From positions 1 to 35,471 of the forward strand of contig CAIPTA010000112.1 in assembly GCA_903867855.1 (NCBI GenBank): a stretch of 35,471 nt of DNA. Direction: 5' to 3'. This stretch comes from Oligoflexia bacterium. GTDB lineage: Bacteria; Bdellovibrionota; UBA1018; CAIPTA01. Both the position numbers and the translations under genes were made by a program. Below are positions 17,223 to 25,229 of this stretch, piece after piece. The notes beneath the pieces are model-generated. The model ran no database searches. It was not told the DNA's origin and saw only the letters and a list, made by a program, of their open reading frames with translations. Numbering within the stretch: position 1 is the stretch's first letter; every line of letters begins with the position of its first letter.

Positions 17223-17680
17223 TTTTAATACTACTTCTATTTATATCTATACCAAGCTTCGCGAGCTGCTTTCGCTTAGAAGCGGAAAGTGGTGGATCTA
17301 CCATTAGCTCCATTTGCATAGAAAGTAGTGGAGCCACTACTCTCCTTCAGGGACAAAATATAGAATATAGCTTCCAGGCTACCGTATTGTTTATTCCAGC
17401 GCATGATGTGTACCGCCAGGGACTAGACGAAGGCCATAGCTACCATATCCCAGCGCAAAATCAGTATTCTGGAAGCACAAATCGCGCGGAGCTGGATGCT
17501 ACAATCTCTTTACTTCCCAATCCGCCCGGCGTGAACGGCGGATGCTCCGGACACTTGGAATATGATGGCGTGAACTATTGCTTCATGCCAGACAATCCCG
17601 CCTCTAACTTTGCGCTAGCCCATATGTGCAGCATCAACGCGGATCTTCCCTGCCACTTTTGGAGTTCAGGTGGGCACTAA
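17210..17680 (+). CDS. Small exported cysteine-rich protein
   Basis: The 156-residue product has a strong signal peptide (MHRLILILLLFISIPSFAS) followed by a Cys. That cysteine could be a lipidation site with a poor lipobox (Phe at -3), or cleavage may be by signal peptidase I. The mature part has several further cysteines, probably forming disulfides, and no recognised domain. I favour the ATG at 17210, preceded by GGGGA, over an ATG at 17192. The start lies within the end of the oxidoreductase gene, and the stop overlaps that of polA. Confidence 0.65.
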   Translation: MHRLILILLLFISIPSFASCFRLEAESGGSTISSICIESSGATTLLQGQNIEYSFQATVLFIPAHDVYRQGLDEGHSYHIPAQNQYSGSTNRAELDATISLLPNPPGVNGGCSGHLEYDGVNYCFMPDNPASNFALAHMCSINADLPCHFWSSGGH

Positions 17681-20436
17681 ATATCTAGCCAGTTTTTCGC
17701 CGTGCCCATCTCCACGTTAATCGGCACATGCACCTTTCCTTCGCCGGCAGATTCCATATGCTCTCGCACTAGTGCCTTGGTGGCATCGATTTCACTGGTA
17801 GGCACTTCGAGCACCAATTCATCGTGCACTTGGAGAATGAGTTTCGCACCACTCTTTTCTTTTTCTAGCGCTGCAAACAAATGAATCATAGCGATCTTAA
17901 TAAGATCAGCCGCTGTACCTTGGATCGGAGTATTCACGGCCATTCGCTCTGCCATACCGAGGATCACTTTATTTTGAGAGTGAATGCCTTCGATATTGCG
18001 GCGGCGTCCGAAGAGAGTTTCCGCGTAGCCTTTTTCTTTGGCCACACTTTTTAGACCATCGATGAATGCACGAATCGTGGGGTAGCGTGCAAAGTAGCGC
18101 TCTATGATACTCGCAGCCGCACCTCGGGGAATTCCTAAATCTTCGGCGAGACTAAAAGCGCTCTTGCCATAGAGAATCCCGAAGTTAACGGCCTTCGCTT
18201 GGCGACGCTCTTCGTCACTCACCTTACTAAGTTCGCGAGAAAAGATCTGAGCAGCCGTGAGGGAGTGAATATCTTGGCCTTTTCGGAAGGCTTCCACGAG
18301 AGCCGCGTCTCCACTCATGGAAGCGAGAATGCGCAATTCGATCTGGCTATAGTCAGCGCCGAGGAGAAGAAAACCATCACTCGCAATAAAGGCACTGCGA
18401 ATGCGCTTTCCCGATTTGGTGCGAATAGGAATATTTTGCAAATTAGGATCGGAGCTAGATAATCTTCCCGTGGCTGCCACAGTTTGATTGAAGCTCGCAT
18501 GCACACGGTGGGTTTTTGGATTCACAAGCGTGGGCAGCACATCCACATAGGTGCTCTTCAATTTCGCGATTTCACGGTGCTCCAAAATTAGGCGCGGGAG
18601 CTCATGCATGTGAGCGAGTTTTTCGAGCACATCCACATCCGTAGAAAAACCGGTTTTCGTTTTCTTTTGGGTAGGCAGCTTCAAATCCTCGAAGAGAATT
18701 TTCTGGAGCTGCTTCGGGCTAGCCAAATTAAATTCTCCACCCGCTAACTCATGGGCGCGCTTGATCAAGAGATCGAGGTCAATCGCGAATTCTTCCGAGA
18801 GCTTATTGAGGAGAGGAGAATCGATGGCTACCCCCACCCACTCTAGCTCGGCGAGCACGCGCATGAGCGGCAGTTCGATTTCTCGGAAAACCTTTTCTAG
18901 CTCGGGGATAGCATGAAGACGTTCCTGTAGTTTTTGAGCTAGCAGAAATGCCACATGGGCATCTTCCGCTGCATACTCTGTTGCCCGTGGGATCGGAGCG
19001 GAAGCGAACGGAATCTCCGACTTCCCTTCGCCGCAAATATCCGAATATTTAATGTTCGCGTGATTCAAGTGCTTAAGAGCTAGCGCATCCAAATTATGGC
19101 GCAACTCAGGATCAAGCATATAAGACGCAATCATCGTATCGAAATAAATTTGCTCGGCACTGATGCGCACACCGGCAGCGCGCAAGATATTCAGATCGAA
19201 CTTCATATTTTGCCCGACCAATTTTTTGTCGTGGATAAATTTTTGAAGTGCTGCCAATGCTTGCTCAGGGTTGCATTGGCTTGCAATACGCGCACCGGCA
19301 TCATCCACGTGGCGAAGCGGCACATAGTAGGCATTTTTATCGTCAGCGCAAAAAGAAAATCCTACGATCTGATCGCTATGCGCCGAGAGGCCTGTGGTTT
19401 CCGTGTCGAGAGCGATCACAGAACGAGACGCCAAGGATTGAAATACTTTTTCAAGAGCGTTGAGAGAATCTAGCGTTTGGTAACTTGCTTTAAGAGACTT
19501 TACGGTATCCGAGCTATTCTCTACTACGATCTCTCCAGTGCGCTCTTCTTTATCTTCGGCTGGCGCTAAATTTCTCACACGCTTGGCGAGGGCTTGAAAT
19601 TCCAATTCTTCGAGAAGAGCAAGAAAAGCTTCTCCCGCGTGTGGATTGCACTTGAGCAGATGCCAATCATTTTGCAACACGAGATCACGCTTCACTGTAG
19701 CTAGAGTTTTCGAAAGGAAGGCATTGTCGCGATTCGTCTCCAGCATCTTGCGCTGGGATTCTTTTTTCACCTTATCGAGATTCGCGTAGATCCCCTCCAC
19801 CGAGCCAAACTCTTCGAGGAGAGCTACTGCGGATTTTGGACCAATTCCTTTTACGCCTGGAATATTATCGCTCGTATCGCCGATGAGGCCGAGATAGTCA
19901 GCCACCAGCGGAGGCAGCACGCCTAGTTTTTCTTTTACCTTGTCCGCGGTATATTTCTGATCTTTCATCGTATCGAAGAGATACACACTATCCTCTACGA
20001 GCTGCATGAGATCCTTATCGCTGGAGATGATGCATACATCGGCTTCTCCCGTTTTGCGCGCAGCCTGATCGGAAAGCGTGGCGATCAAATCATCGGCTTC
20101 GAAACCAGGCATTTCGAAAGAAGGTAAACCTAAAGTTTCGATAAACTTTTTAATGTAAGGCATTTGCGGCACGAGATCTTCAGGCATAGGTCCGCGGTGG
20201 GCTTTGTATTCCGGGTAAAGCTCTTTGCGGAAGCTGGGATATTTCGTGTCATACACGACAGCGATATAGGTTGGGCGAAAATCTTCCAAGACCTTGAAGA
20301 TCATCTGGGCGAAGCCGTATATGGCATTCGTGGGTAAACCATTTTTATTGCTTAAGGGGCGTACCGCGTAGAAGGCGCGGAAGATAAAAGAGCTGGCGTC
20401 GATGATACAAAACAAAGGGCGCTTCGGTGAACTCAT
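17677..20436 (-). CDS. polA: DNA polymerase I
   Basis: The 919-residue protein has all three Pol I domains. The 5'-nuclease spans residues 1-290 (DASSFIFRAFYA; the GIGPKSA helix-hairpin-helix at 197-203). The 3'-5' exonuclease keeps DTET with Asp344 and Glu346, so proofreading looks intact. The polymerase shows DPNLQNIP, LLGADYSQIELR and QVHDELVLEVP. It fills gaps in repair and removes Okazaki primers. It is the last gene of a gmhA-RDD-XRE-polA minus-strand array. Confidence 0.97.
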   Translation of the reverse strand: MSSPKRPLFCIIDASSFIFRAFYAVRPLSNKNGLPTNAIYGFAQMIFKVLEDFRPTYIAVVYDTKYPSFRKELYPEYKAHRGPMPEDLVPQMPYIKKFIETLGLPSFEMPGFEADDLIATLSDQAARKTGEADVCIISSDKDLMQLVEDSVYLFDTMKDQKYTADKVKEKLGVLPPLVADYLGLIGDTSDNIPGVKGIGPKSAVALLEEFGSVEGIYANLDKVKKESQRKMLETNRDNAFLSKTLATVKRDLVLQNDWHLLKCNPHAGEAFLALLEELEFQALAKRVRNLAPAEDKEERTGEIVVENSSDTVKSLKASYQTLDSLNALEKVFQSLASRSVIALDTETTGLSAHSDQIVGFSFCADDKNAYYVPLRHVDDAGARIASQCNPEQALAALQKFIHDKKLVGQNMKFDLNILRAAGVRISAEQIYFDTMIASYMLDPELRHNLDALALKHLNHANIKYSDICGEGKSEIPFASAPIPRATEYAAEDAHVAFLLAQKLQERLHAIPELEKVFREIELPLMRVLAELEWVGVAIDSPLLNKLSEEFAIDLDLLIKRAHELAGGEFNLASPKQLQKILFEDLKLPTQKKTKTGFSTDVDVLEKLAHMHELPRLILEHREIAKLKSTYVDVLPTLVNPKTHRVHASFNQTVAATGRLSSSDPNLQNIPIRTKSGKRIRSAFIASDGFLLLGADYSQIELRILASMSGDAALVEAFRKGQDIHSLTAAQIFSRELSKVSDEERRQAKAVNFGILYGKSAFSLAEDLGIPRGAAASIIERYFARYPTIRAFIDGLKSVAKEKGYAETLFGRRRNIEGIHSQNKVILGMAERMAVNTPIQGTAADLIKIAMIHLFAALEKEKSGAKLILQVHDELVLEVPTSEIDATKALVREHMESAGEGKVHVPINVEMGTAKNWLDI

Positions 20437-20468
20437 GAGTATGAATTACCTGAAAGCGCCCTAAATCT

Positions 20469-20488
20469 CTAGCTCGCGAACGAGTTAG
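20469..20488 (-). other. Intercistronic hairpin between the XRE gene and polA
   Basis: On the minus strand CTAACTCG and CGAGCTAG pair (eight pairs, one a G-T) around a TTCG loop. The stem includes the XRE gene's stop codon. No T-run follows, so it does not look like an intrinsic terminator; mRNA processing or differential stability is more likely. Confidence 0.35.
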
Positions 20489-20802
20489 TTATTCTTTTCA
20501 GAACCTAGGTGGTTACTGTTGTTATTGAGAAGTTCTGGCGACTGAACTGATGGTAGTTCTGCGTCGTTCGACCAAATCGCTGCGTTGGCCATGGTTTCTG
20601 CAACAACCGGAGCTGCTCCGAAAAACATGGTAAGTAGTTTTTGGTAAGCATTTTTTGGTGCGTACATACCAAGTTCCCACTCACTAATCGTCTGTTGACG
20701 ACAACCTAATCCATCTGCCAACTCAGCTTGGGTTAGATTCCTCGTTTTCCTAGCGCGTCTGATTGTTTCTGCATCCCACGGTCCGATTTTTTCTGCACTC
20801 AT
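20485..20802 (-). CDS. XRE-type helix-turn-helix regulator
   Basis: The 105-residue product has a Cro/C1-type HTH at about residues 13-60 (IRRARKTRNLTQAELADGL, then QQTISEWELG). The C-terminal ~45 residues are Asn/Ser-rich with no known domain. I start it at the ATG at 20802, 8 nt after GGAG; a longer frame reaches 20853 but would enclose the palindrome at 20828-20839. It lies 48 nt upstream of polA. The target is unknown, but the palindrome just upstream suggests autoregulation. Confidence 0.85.
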   Translation of the reverse strand: MSAEKIGPWDAETIRRARKTRNLTQAELADGLGCRQQTISEWELGMYAPKNAYQKLLTMFFGAAPVVAETMANAAIWSNDAELPSVQSPELLNNNSNHLGSEKNN

Positions 20803-20827
20803 TTCATTTGCTCCTTCCTTGAAGCGT

Positions 20828-20839
20828 TTCAACGTTGAA
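20828..20839. promoter_or_regulatory. Perfect 12-bp palindrome, candidate XRE operator
   Basis: TTCAACGTTGAA is fully self-complementary and lies 26 nt upstream of the XRE start, within the 55-nt gap after the RDD gene. Dyads of this size are typical XRE-dimer sites. A 12-bp palindrome can occur by chance a few times in a window this long, so its position is the main support. Confidence 0.45.
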
Positions 20840-20857
20840 CTTAAATCGTACACTCTC

Positions 20858-21280
20858 TTAGGTTTCCACCCATTCCAACACTTTCGTATCAGCCATGGTG
20901 TCGCCTAAGCGAGCTTGGTGACTTAAGCTTCTCATAAGATAGACTTCCATAGCAAGTACCGGAATTCCAATGATAAAATATAAAAACCAACCCCAAAGGG
21001 GGATTAAGAAAAAGAGGGCGGCCACGGCGATCGGAGAATTGCGAATAATCGACTCTTTGAAATCGGCATTCTTACCTGTTACCGCATTTACTACACGTAA
21101 ACCCACGACGCGCTTGCCCAAGCTACGTCCATCTTTGAGCCCATCACAAATTAAAATATAGAGAATCGCCGCAAGAGCACCCGCCGGATAAAGGGGGAGT
21201 GAAACCATCGCCAACATGATCACGAGGTCAATAGCCTTGCCAATCAGTCGGTTTAAAAAAAGTGGATTACTCGGGGTCAT
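20858..21280 (-). CDS. RDD family integral membrane protein
   Basis: The 140-residue protein fits the RDD family: an Arg near the N-terminus (FLNRLIGKAIDLVIML, with the conserved Asp), a second hydrophobic helix, then GRSLGKRVVGLRVVN, and a final helix pair before GDTMADTKVLE. There are probably three or four membrane segments. RDD proteins are poorly characterised; some act in ion or solute transport. The start overlaps the end of gmhA by ATGA (21277-21280). Confidence 0.85.
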   Translation of the reverse strand: MTPSNPLFLNRLIGKAIDLVIMLAMVSLPLYPAGALAAILYILICDGLKDGRSLGKRVVGLRVVNAVTGKNADFKESIIRNSPIAVAALFFLIPLWGWFLYFIIGIPVLAMEVYLMRSLSHQARLGDTMADTKVLEWVET

Positions 21281-21867
21281 GCGTTAAAAAACTCATCCAT
21301 TAAATCAACTAATAGATGAATGATCATAATGTGCACTTCCTGGATTCGCGCAGAATTTTTTCCAAGCTCCACATTGAGAAAATGATCGGATGCCGTGGCC
21401 AGCTTTCCCCCAGCCCCGCCGCTCATCCCAATCACTCTCATACCCTGCTTTTTTGCTGCCTCTACAGCCTTAATCACGTTCGGTGAATTACCGCTTGTAG
21501 AAATCGCAAACAATAAATCACCGCTCCGGCCGAGCGCTTCTACAGATCGAGAAAATATTTGGTCATAGCCATAGTCATTCCCTACCGCTGTGAGAATGGC
21601 GGTATCGGTGCTGAGCGCAATCGCTGGGAGCGGACGACGTTCCTTTAGGAAACGCCCCACCAGCTCACCGGAAAAATGCTGCGCATCAGAGGCAGAACCG
21701 CCATTGCCGCAGATCAAAACTTTTCCGCCGCTGCGCATGCACTCGCCCATCACAGACGCAACGCGCACTATTTCTTCTGCATTCTTCGCGAAAAAATCAT
21801 TCTTTACTTTTGTGCTCTCCTCTACCTGTTGACGGAGTCGAGACAAAGCATCAGCTGTTTTATTCAT
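21277..21867 (-). CDS. gmhA: Phosphoheptose isomerase (SIS domain)
   Basis: The 196-residue protein is a GmhA/DiaA-type SIS protein: CGNGGSASDAQHFSGELVGRF, ALSTDTAILTAVGND, and STSGNSPNV, with an EVHIMIIHLL helix near the C-terminus carrying the conserved Glu and His. GmhA makes D-glycero-D-manno-heptose 7-phosphate for the lipopolysaccharide core. AAGGA precedes the ATG. No other heptose gene is nearby; DiaA is a less likely alternative because the active-site residues appear to be kept. Confidence 0.88.
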   Translation of the reverse strand: MNKTADALSRLRQQVEESTKVKNDFFAKNAEEIVRVASVMGECMRSGGKVLICGNGGSASDAQHFSGELVGRFLKERRPLPAIALSTDTAILTAVGNDYGYDQIFSRSVEALGRSGDLLFAISTSGNSPNVIKAVEAAKKQGMRVIGMSGGAGGKLATASDHFLNVELGKNSARIQEVHIMIIHLLVDLMDEFFNA

Positions 21868-21914
21868 AAAAATTCCTTACCAAATAGAGCTCTTGCACTA
21901 CACTCTACTATTAT

Positions 21915-21944
21915 TTTACACTTGTACTATAGATAGGTTAGAAT
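21915..21944 (+). promoter_or_regulatory. Candidate trxA promoter
   Basis: TTTACA (21915-21920) and TAGAAT (21939-21944) lie 18 nt apart, each one base from the sigma70 consensus. Transcription would start near 21951, giving a leader of about 46 nt before trxA. Confidence 0.5.
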
Positions 21945-21996
21945 TTTTTAAAGAAATGTTAGCTATTTGCGCCAACCGGCGAATAAGGAATCCGTC

Positions 21997-22326
21997 ATGA
22001 ACGAGTATATTTTCGAAGCCACCGATGAAACCTTTGACGCTGAAGTGCTCAAACACCCCGGTGCCGTGCTCGTAGATTTCTGGGCAGAGTGGTGCGGCCC
22101 CTGCAAGGCTTTAGGACCTGTATTAGAAGGCCTCGCTGCAGACTACGCAGATAAAATTAAAGTGGTAAAAGTGAATGTGGATGAAAGCCCTAATGCACCG
22201 CAATCCTATAAAGTTCGCGGCATTCCCACGATGATTTTCTTTAAGAACGGACAATTAGTGGATCAACTCGTAGGCAATCAGCCGAAAGATGCGATCAAGA
22301 CAACGATTGAAAAAGTACTGAAATAG
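21997..22326 (+). CDS. trxA: Thioredoxin
   Basis: The 109-residue protein is a classic thioredoxin with the redox motif WCGPC (Cys33, Cys36), VDFWAEW before it and the cis-proline region RGIPTM. No signal peptide, so it is cytoplasmic. It starts at the ATG at 21997, preceded by AAGGA; a TTG 30 nt upstream is in frame but unlikely. It lies 34 nt before the exbB-like gene, whose strong AAGGAGAGG ribosome site suggests independent initiation. Confidence 0.95.
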   Translation: MNEYIFEATDETFDAEVLKHPGAVLVDFWAEWCGPCKALGPVLEGLAADYADKIKVVKVNVDESPNAPQSYKVRGIPTMIFFKNGQLVDQLVGNQPKDAIKTTIEKVLK

Positions 22327-22360
22327 AAAAATAGAATTCGAATTCCCAAGGAGAGGGTCA

Positions 22361-23014
22361 ATGAATTTAGCATTCCTTATCGATCAATTTAACCATGGTG
22401 GCTATATGATGTATCCGATCGCGTTCGCCTACGCGATCTCGATTGCCATCATCCTTGAGAGATTTTCTCGCATTGTCTTCACCTATAATATAGATGGCAC
22501 TAGCTTTATGTTTGAAGTGCAGAAGTATGTGCTCGCGAATGATATCGATGGCGCGATCCGTATGTGCAATGGGGCTGGCAAGAGCGCACTACCAAGAGTA
22601 ATCAAGGCTGGCTTGCAGCGCGCTTCTCGCGATGAGCACCAAATCCAGAATGCAGTAGACGCTGCTTCTCTCGAAGTGATTCCAAAAATCGAAAAACGCT
22701 TGAGCTATCTTGGCTTGATCGCGAACTTGGCCACCCTGCTTGGTCTTCTCGGAACCATCAGCGGTCTGATTCGTGCGTTCCAAGCAGTAGCGGTAGCAGA
22801 AGCTTCTCAGCGACAAGCAGTTCTTTCTGCTGGTATTTCGGAAGCCTTGAACTGTACGGCTTTCGGCTTGATCGTAGCAATCACCACGATGATTGCCCAC
22901 GCATGGCTCAGCGCTCGCGCTAACGTGCTCGTGGAAGAAGTGGATGAGTATTCTGTTAAACTCATCGATCTTCTTTCCGCCCGTAAATACAAACATTCCA
23001 CTGAAGACCTCTAA
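22361..23014 (+). CDS. MotA/TolQ/ExbB-family proton channel protein
   Basis: The 217-residue protein has the three-helix layout of ExbB/TolQ: TM1 about 17-34, a cytoplasmic loop, TM2 115-138 (LIANLATLLGLLGTISGLI) and TM3 161-184 (EALNCTAFGLIVAI). Pentamers of this family form the proton-driven stator around an ExbD/TolR dimer. It begins a three-gene set with two ExbD homologues. This resembles the TolQ-TolR-TolR (AglRQS) gliding motor of myxobacteria more than a TonB or Tol-Pal locus, since no tonB, tolA or pal gene is near. That functional link is inference. Confidence 0.9.
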   Translation: MNLAFLIDQFNHGGYMMYPIAFAYAISIAIILERFSRIVFTYNIDGTSFMFEVQKYVLANDIDGAIRMCNGAGKSALPRVIKAGLQRASRDEHQIQNAVDAASLEVIPKIEKRLSYLGLIANLATLLGLLGTISGLIRAFQAVAVAEASQRQAVLSAGISEALNCTAFGLIVAITTMIAHAWLSARANVLVEEVDEYSVKLIDLLSARKYKHSTEDL

Positions 23015-23026
23015 GAAGGATCGCGA

Positions 23027-23563
23027 ATGCTGAGGCGTCCATCGACTCGCAGAAGAAGCAAGAGCCAGGAGCAAATTGAGCTCCCGCTCGTGCCCATTAT
23101 GGACGCGTTTGTTACGCTTATCGCTTTCCTATTGATGGCAACCTCCCTACTTTCTGTGACACTTATCGATACGCCTGTGCCGATTATGTCTACCCTGCAA
23201 GATGATTCCAAAGAGAAGCCCCTCACCCTCACGGTGAAAGTGACTGATGATGGCATCAAACTCACCAGCGCCTTCAAGCTGATTCCAGAACAAGATTTCC
23301 CAAAGACTGGCAAAGACTATGAATACGATAAATTTCACGAAGCTTTGATCGCAATCAAAACGAAGTTTCCGAAAGATCGTAAGATCATCTTCATGCCTTC
23401 AGGCACTGTATCCTATAATGACCTTGTGCAGCTCATGGATGCTAGCCGCAAGCTCAAGAAAACAGAGCCAACTCTTTACGTAACTGGAGAAGGCGGCGTG
23501 CAAAAAGCAGAGACCGATCTTTTTCCAGAAGTGGTGTTCGGTAATATTGTGAGTGGGAACTAA
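23027..23563 (+). CDS. ExbD/TolR-family protein, first copy
   Basis: The 178-residue product has a basic cytoplasmic N-terminus, one membrane helix with the conserved proton-path Asp (Asp26 in PIMDAFVTLIAFLL), and a periplasmic domain. AAGGA precedes the ATG, 12 nt after the exbB-like gene. It differs clearly in sequence from the second ExbD copy, so the pair may form a heterodimer in the motor. Confidence 0.88.
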   Translation: MLRRPSTRRRSKSQEQIELPLVPIMDAFVTLIAFLLMATSLLSVTLIDTPVPIMSTLQDDSKEKPLTLTVKVTDDGIKLTSAFKLIPEQDFPKTGKDYEYDKFHEALIAIKTKFPKDRKIIFMPSGTVSYNDLVQLMDASRKLKKTEPTLYVTGEGGVQKAETDLFPEVVFGNIVSGN

Positions 23564-23564
23564 G

Positions 23565-24155
23565 ATGGCAGAAGAAGTAGTTTTACCACCAAGCACGGGC
23601 GGAGTGAGATCGAGAAGAGCTCGCCGCATGCAGCGCCGTAAAAAGCAAGCCTTCGCGTTGCAACTAACAAGCTTAATGGATGTGCTGATTATTATCGTGA
23701 TCTTCTTGCTGAAGAGCTATGGCATCTCCAGCATGGGTATCGTGCAATCCGATAAGCTCGAACTGCCTAGCTCAAAAGCTCCTGATAGCTTCGGCGAGGG
23801 GATGACACTCGTGATCTCCCAAGAAAGGATCACGGTTGATAATGATGTGATCCTTAAATTCCAAGGCGACGCAAAAGAGAAAAAGTTTTTACTTCCTGAG
23901 GGTGCGGTGGATCCAGCCAATCCAGAAAAGGGAATTTTACCGATCTACGATGCGCTCAAGAAGAAAAAAGACGACTTTGATTTGCTAGCTAGCCGCGCCC
24001 CGAATCCAGAGGACGCTGCTAAAAAATGGACTGGTGATATTCTCGTGCAGGCAGATAAAAGCGTGAAATATGATCTTGTTCGCCAGATTATGTTCACCGC
24101 AGGTCTTGCGGGCTATAAGCAATTCCGTCTTACGGTTGAGAAACAACCGGAGTAA
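23565..24155 (+). CDS. ExbD/TolR-family protein, second copy
   Basis: The 196-residue product has an Arg/Lys-rich N-terminus, a single membrane helix with Asp39 (SLMDVLIIIVIFLL), and a longer periplasmic domain than the first copy. The ATG at 23565 comes one base after the previous stop codon; a GTG at 23553 is a less likely start. Its last 26 nt overlap the end of the convergent hydrolase gene, the only convergent pair here with more than a 4-nt overlap. Confidence 0.87.
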   Translation: MAEEVVLPPSTGGVRSRRARRMQRRKKQAFALQLTSLMDVLIIIVIFLLKSYGISSMGIVQSDKLELPSSKAPDSFGEGMTLVISQERITVDNDVILKFQGDAKEKKFLLPEGAVDPANPEKGILPIYDALKKKKDDFDLLASRAPNPEDAAKKWTGDILVQADKSVKYDLVRQIMFTAGLAGYKQFRLTVEKQPE

Positions 24156-25080
24156 TCACCCCTAGTTTTTGCAGCAATAGAATAGACAAGGCCGTATAGG
24201 GCTTTTCCCTGCGATTATCGCTCAGGTGATTTAATCCCTCAAAGATCGCGAAATCAGCTCCAGGCAGCACAGTGCTTGGCACTTGTACTAGTCCATCGTG
24301 CTCACCCAAATACTCCGCATTCATTTTTTGTCCGTAAAGACCATCCACAATACCCATCCAGCCATTTACTTCGTTGGCTTTCAAATAAGAGGCAAAAGAA
24401 ATTGTGGGAATTTTTTGTGTGAGCTTTGCGATCTCCCGCGCATGATTCAACATGAACTGCTCGCGCACTTGGCTTTGTAAACTTTGTAGCCCCTCAGAAT
24501 TTCCTGCGAAGAGTTCAAACAACAGTGCGGCAGGAAATCCCTCCAAAGGATGCTCGCAAACCTGATCCGCGATCGGGCTGCCATGAAATGGACTTTGAGA
24601 GGCCACCCAGCCAGCAATTTTATTTTGTAGGCCCGGGTATTCTAGAAGCGTGAGCAGCGTATCTACGGAGGCCTTGCTATGGGTAAAGAGAAGCACAGGC
24701 TTGGGGGCGTTTTGGATGGCCTGGATGATTGCCTGCCGATTCAACTCTGGCGTGGCTTCGCCGCTATAGCCCTCTTTCAAGCTCAGCTTTTGAAAATCGA
24801 TATTCTCCTGCATTCCGTGCTTGGAGAGGAAATTCATGAATTTATTTTCTGTCTCCCGATCAATCTTGCCGATTGTATAATCGAGATAATCCGAAAGAAT
24901 CCCCGGTATAATGAGAAAGAAATAAGGATGAATTTTTTCATCGAACTGTGCAGGCAAATTGGCGAGCTGAGAATGCGAATCTTCTAGAGCGTATAATTGA
25001 GCAAAGGGCGCGCTGAGATCTTTAGGCGCAGCGATTCCAGGAGCGGAAATAAGAGATAGAATTAGAAATAGAGTTTTCAT
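24130..25080 (-). CDS. Exported alpha/beta-hydrolase-like protein
   Basis: The 316-residue product begins with a signal peptide (MKTLFLILSLISAPGIAA). A likely alpha/beta hydrolase fold is suggested by HPYFFLIIPG, a nucleophile-elbow-like THSKAS with Ser135, HDGLV with Asp262 and GLNHLSDN with His285. The elbow departs from GxSxG (Thr and Ala at the glycine positions), so activity is uncertain; a lipase or esterase role is inferred. I start at the ATG at 25080, where the signal peptide begins; the ribosome site is poor. It lies downstream of dksA, separated by the long palindrome. Confidence 0.65.
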   Translation of the reverse strand: MKTLFLILSLISAPGIAAPKDLSAPFAQLYALEDSHSQLANLPAQFDEKIHPYFFLIIPGILSDYLDYTIGKIDRETENKFMNFLSKHGMQENIDFQKLSLKEGYSGEATPELNRQAIIQAIQNAPKPVLLFTHSKASVDTLLTLLEYPGLQNKIAGWVASQSPFHGSPIADQVCEHPLEGFPAALLFELFAGNSEGLQSLQSQVREQFMLNHAREIAKLTQKIPTISFASYLKANEVNGWMGIVDGLYGQKMNAEYLGEHDGLVQVPSTVLPGADFAIFEGLNHLSDNRREKPYTALSILLLQKLGVITPVVSQP

Positions 25081-25107
25081 ACTTTTTAGAAAAACTCGAA
25101 ATGTGGA

Positions 25108-25225
25108 GGACGTGAAAAAAGCCCAGAGCCGAGGCACCCGCCGAGCTTAACCGTGAGGCGTACTCACGTACGCCGGAACGGAAAGCGAGAAAGGGTAACG
25201 AAGGATATGGGCTTTTTGCGCGTCC
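25108..25225 (-). repeat. 118-bp imperfect palindrome, structured RNA or terminator candidate
   Basis: The whole interval between dksA and the hydrolase folds on itself. Outer arms GGACG/CGTCC enclose a perfect 10-bp arm AAAAAGCCCA (25116-25125) with TGGGCTTTTT (25208-25217). Inside, ACCC/GGGT, GCTT/AAGC and CCGT/ACGG lead to a 7-bp stem GGCGTAC/GTACGCC. On the minus strand its loop is GTGA, a GNRA tetraloop, which favours an RNA read in the dksA direction. The minus strand ends the main stem with TTTTTT. It could terminate dksA, be a small RNA, or be a MITE/REP-like repeat. Confidence 0.55.
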
Positions 25226-25229
25226 GACT

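Noticed and set aside
22331..22346. GAATTCGAATTC palindrome between trxA and the exbB-like gene
   Set aside because: It is a simple duplication of GAATTC in a 34-nt gap, with no promoter or regulator context to support a role.
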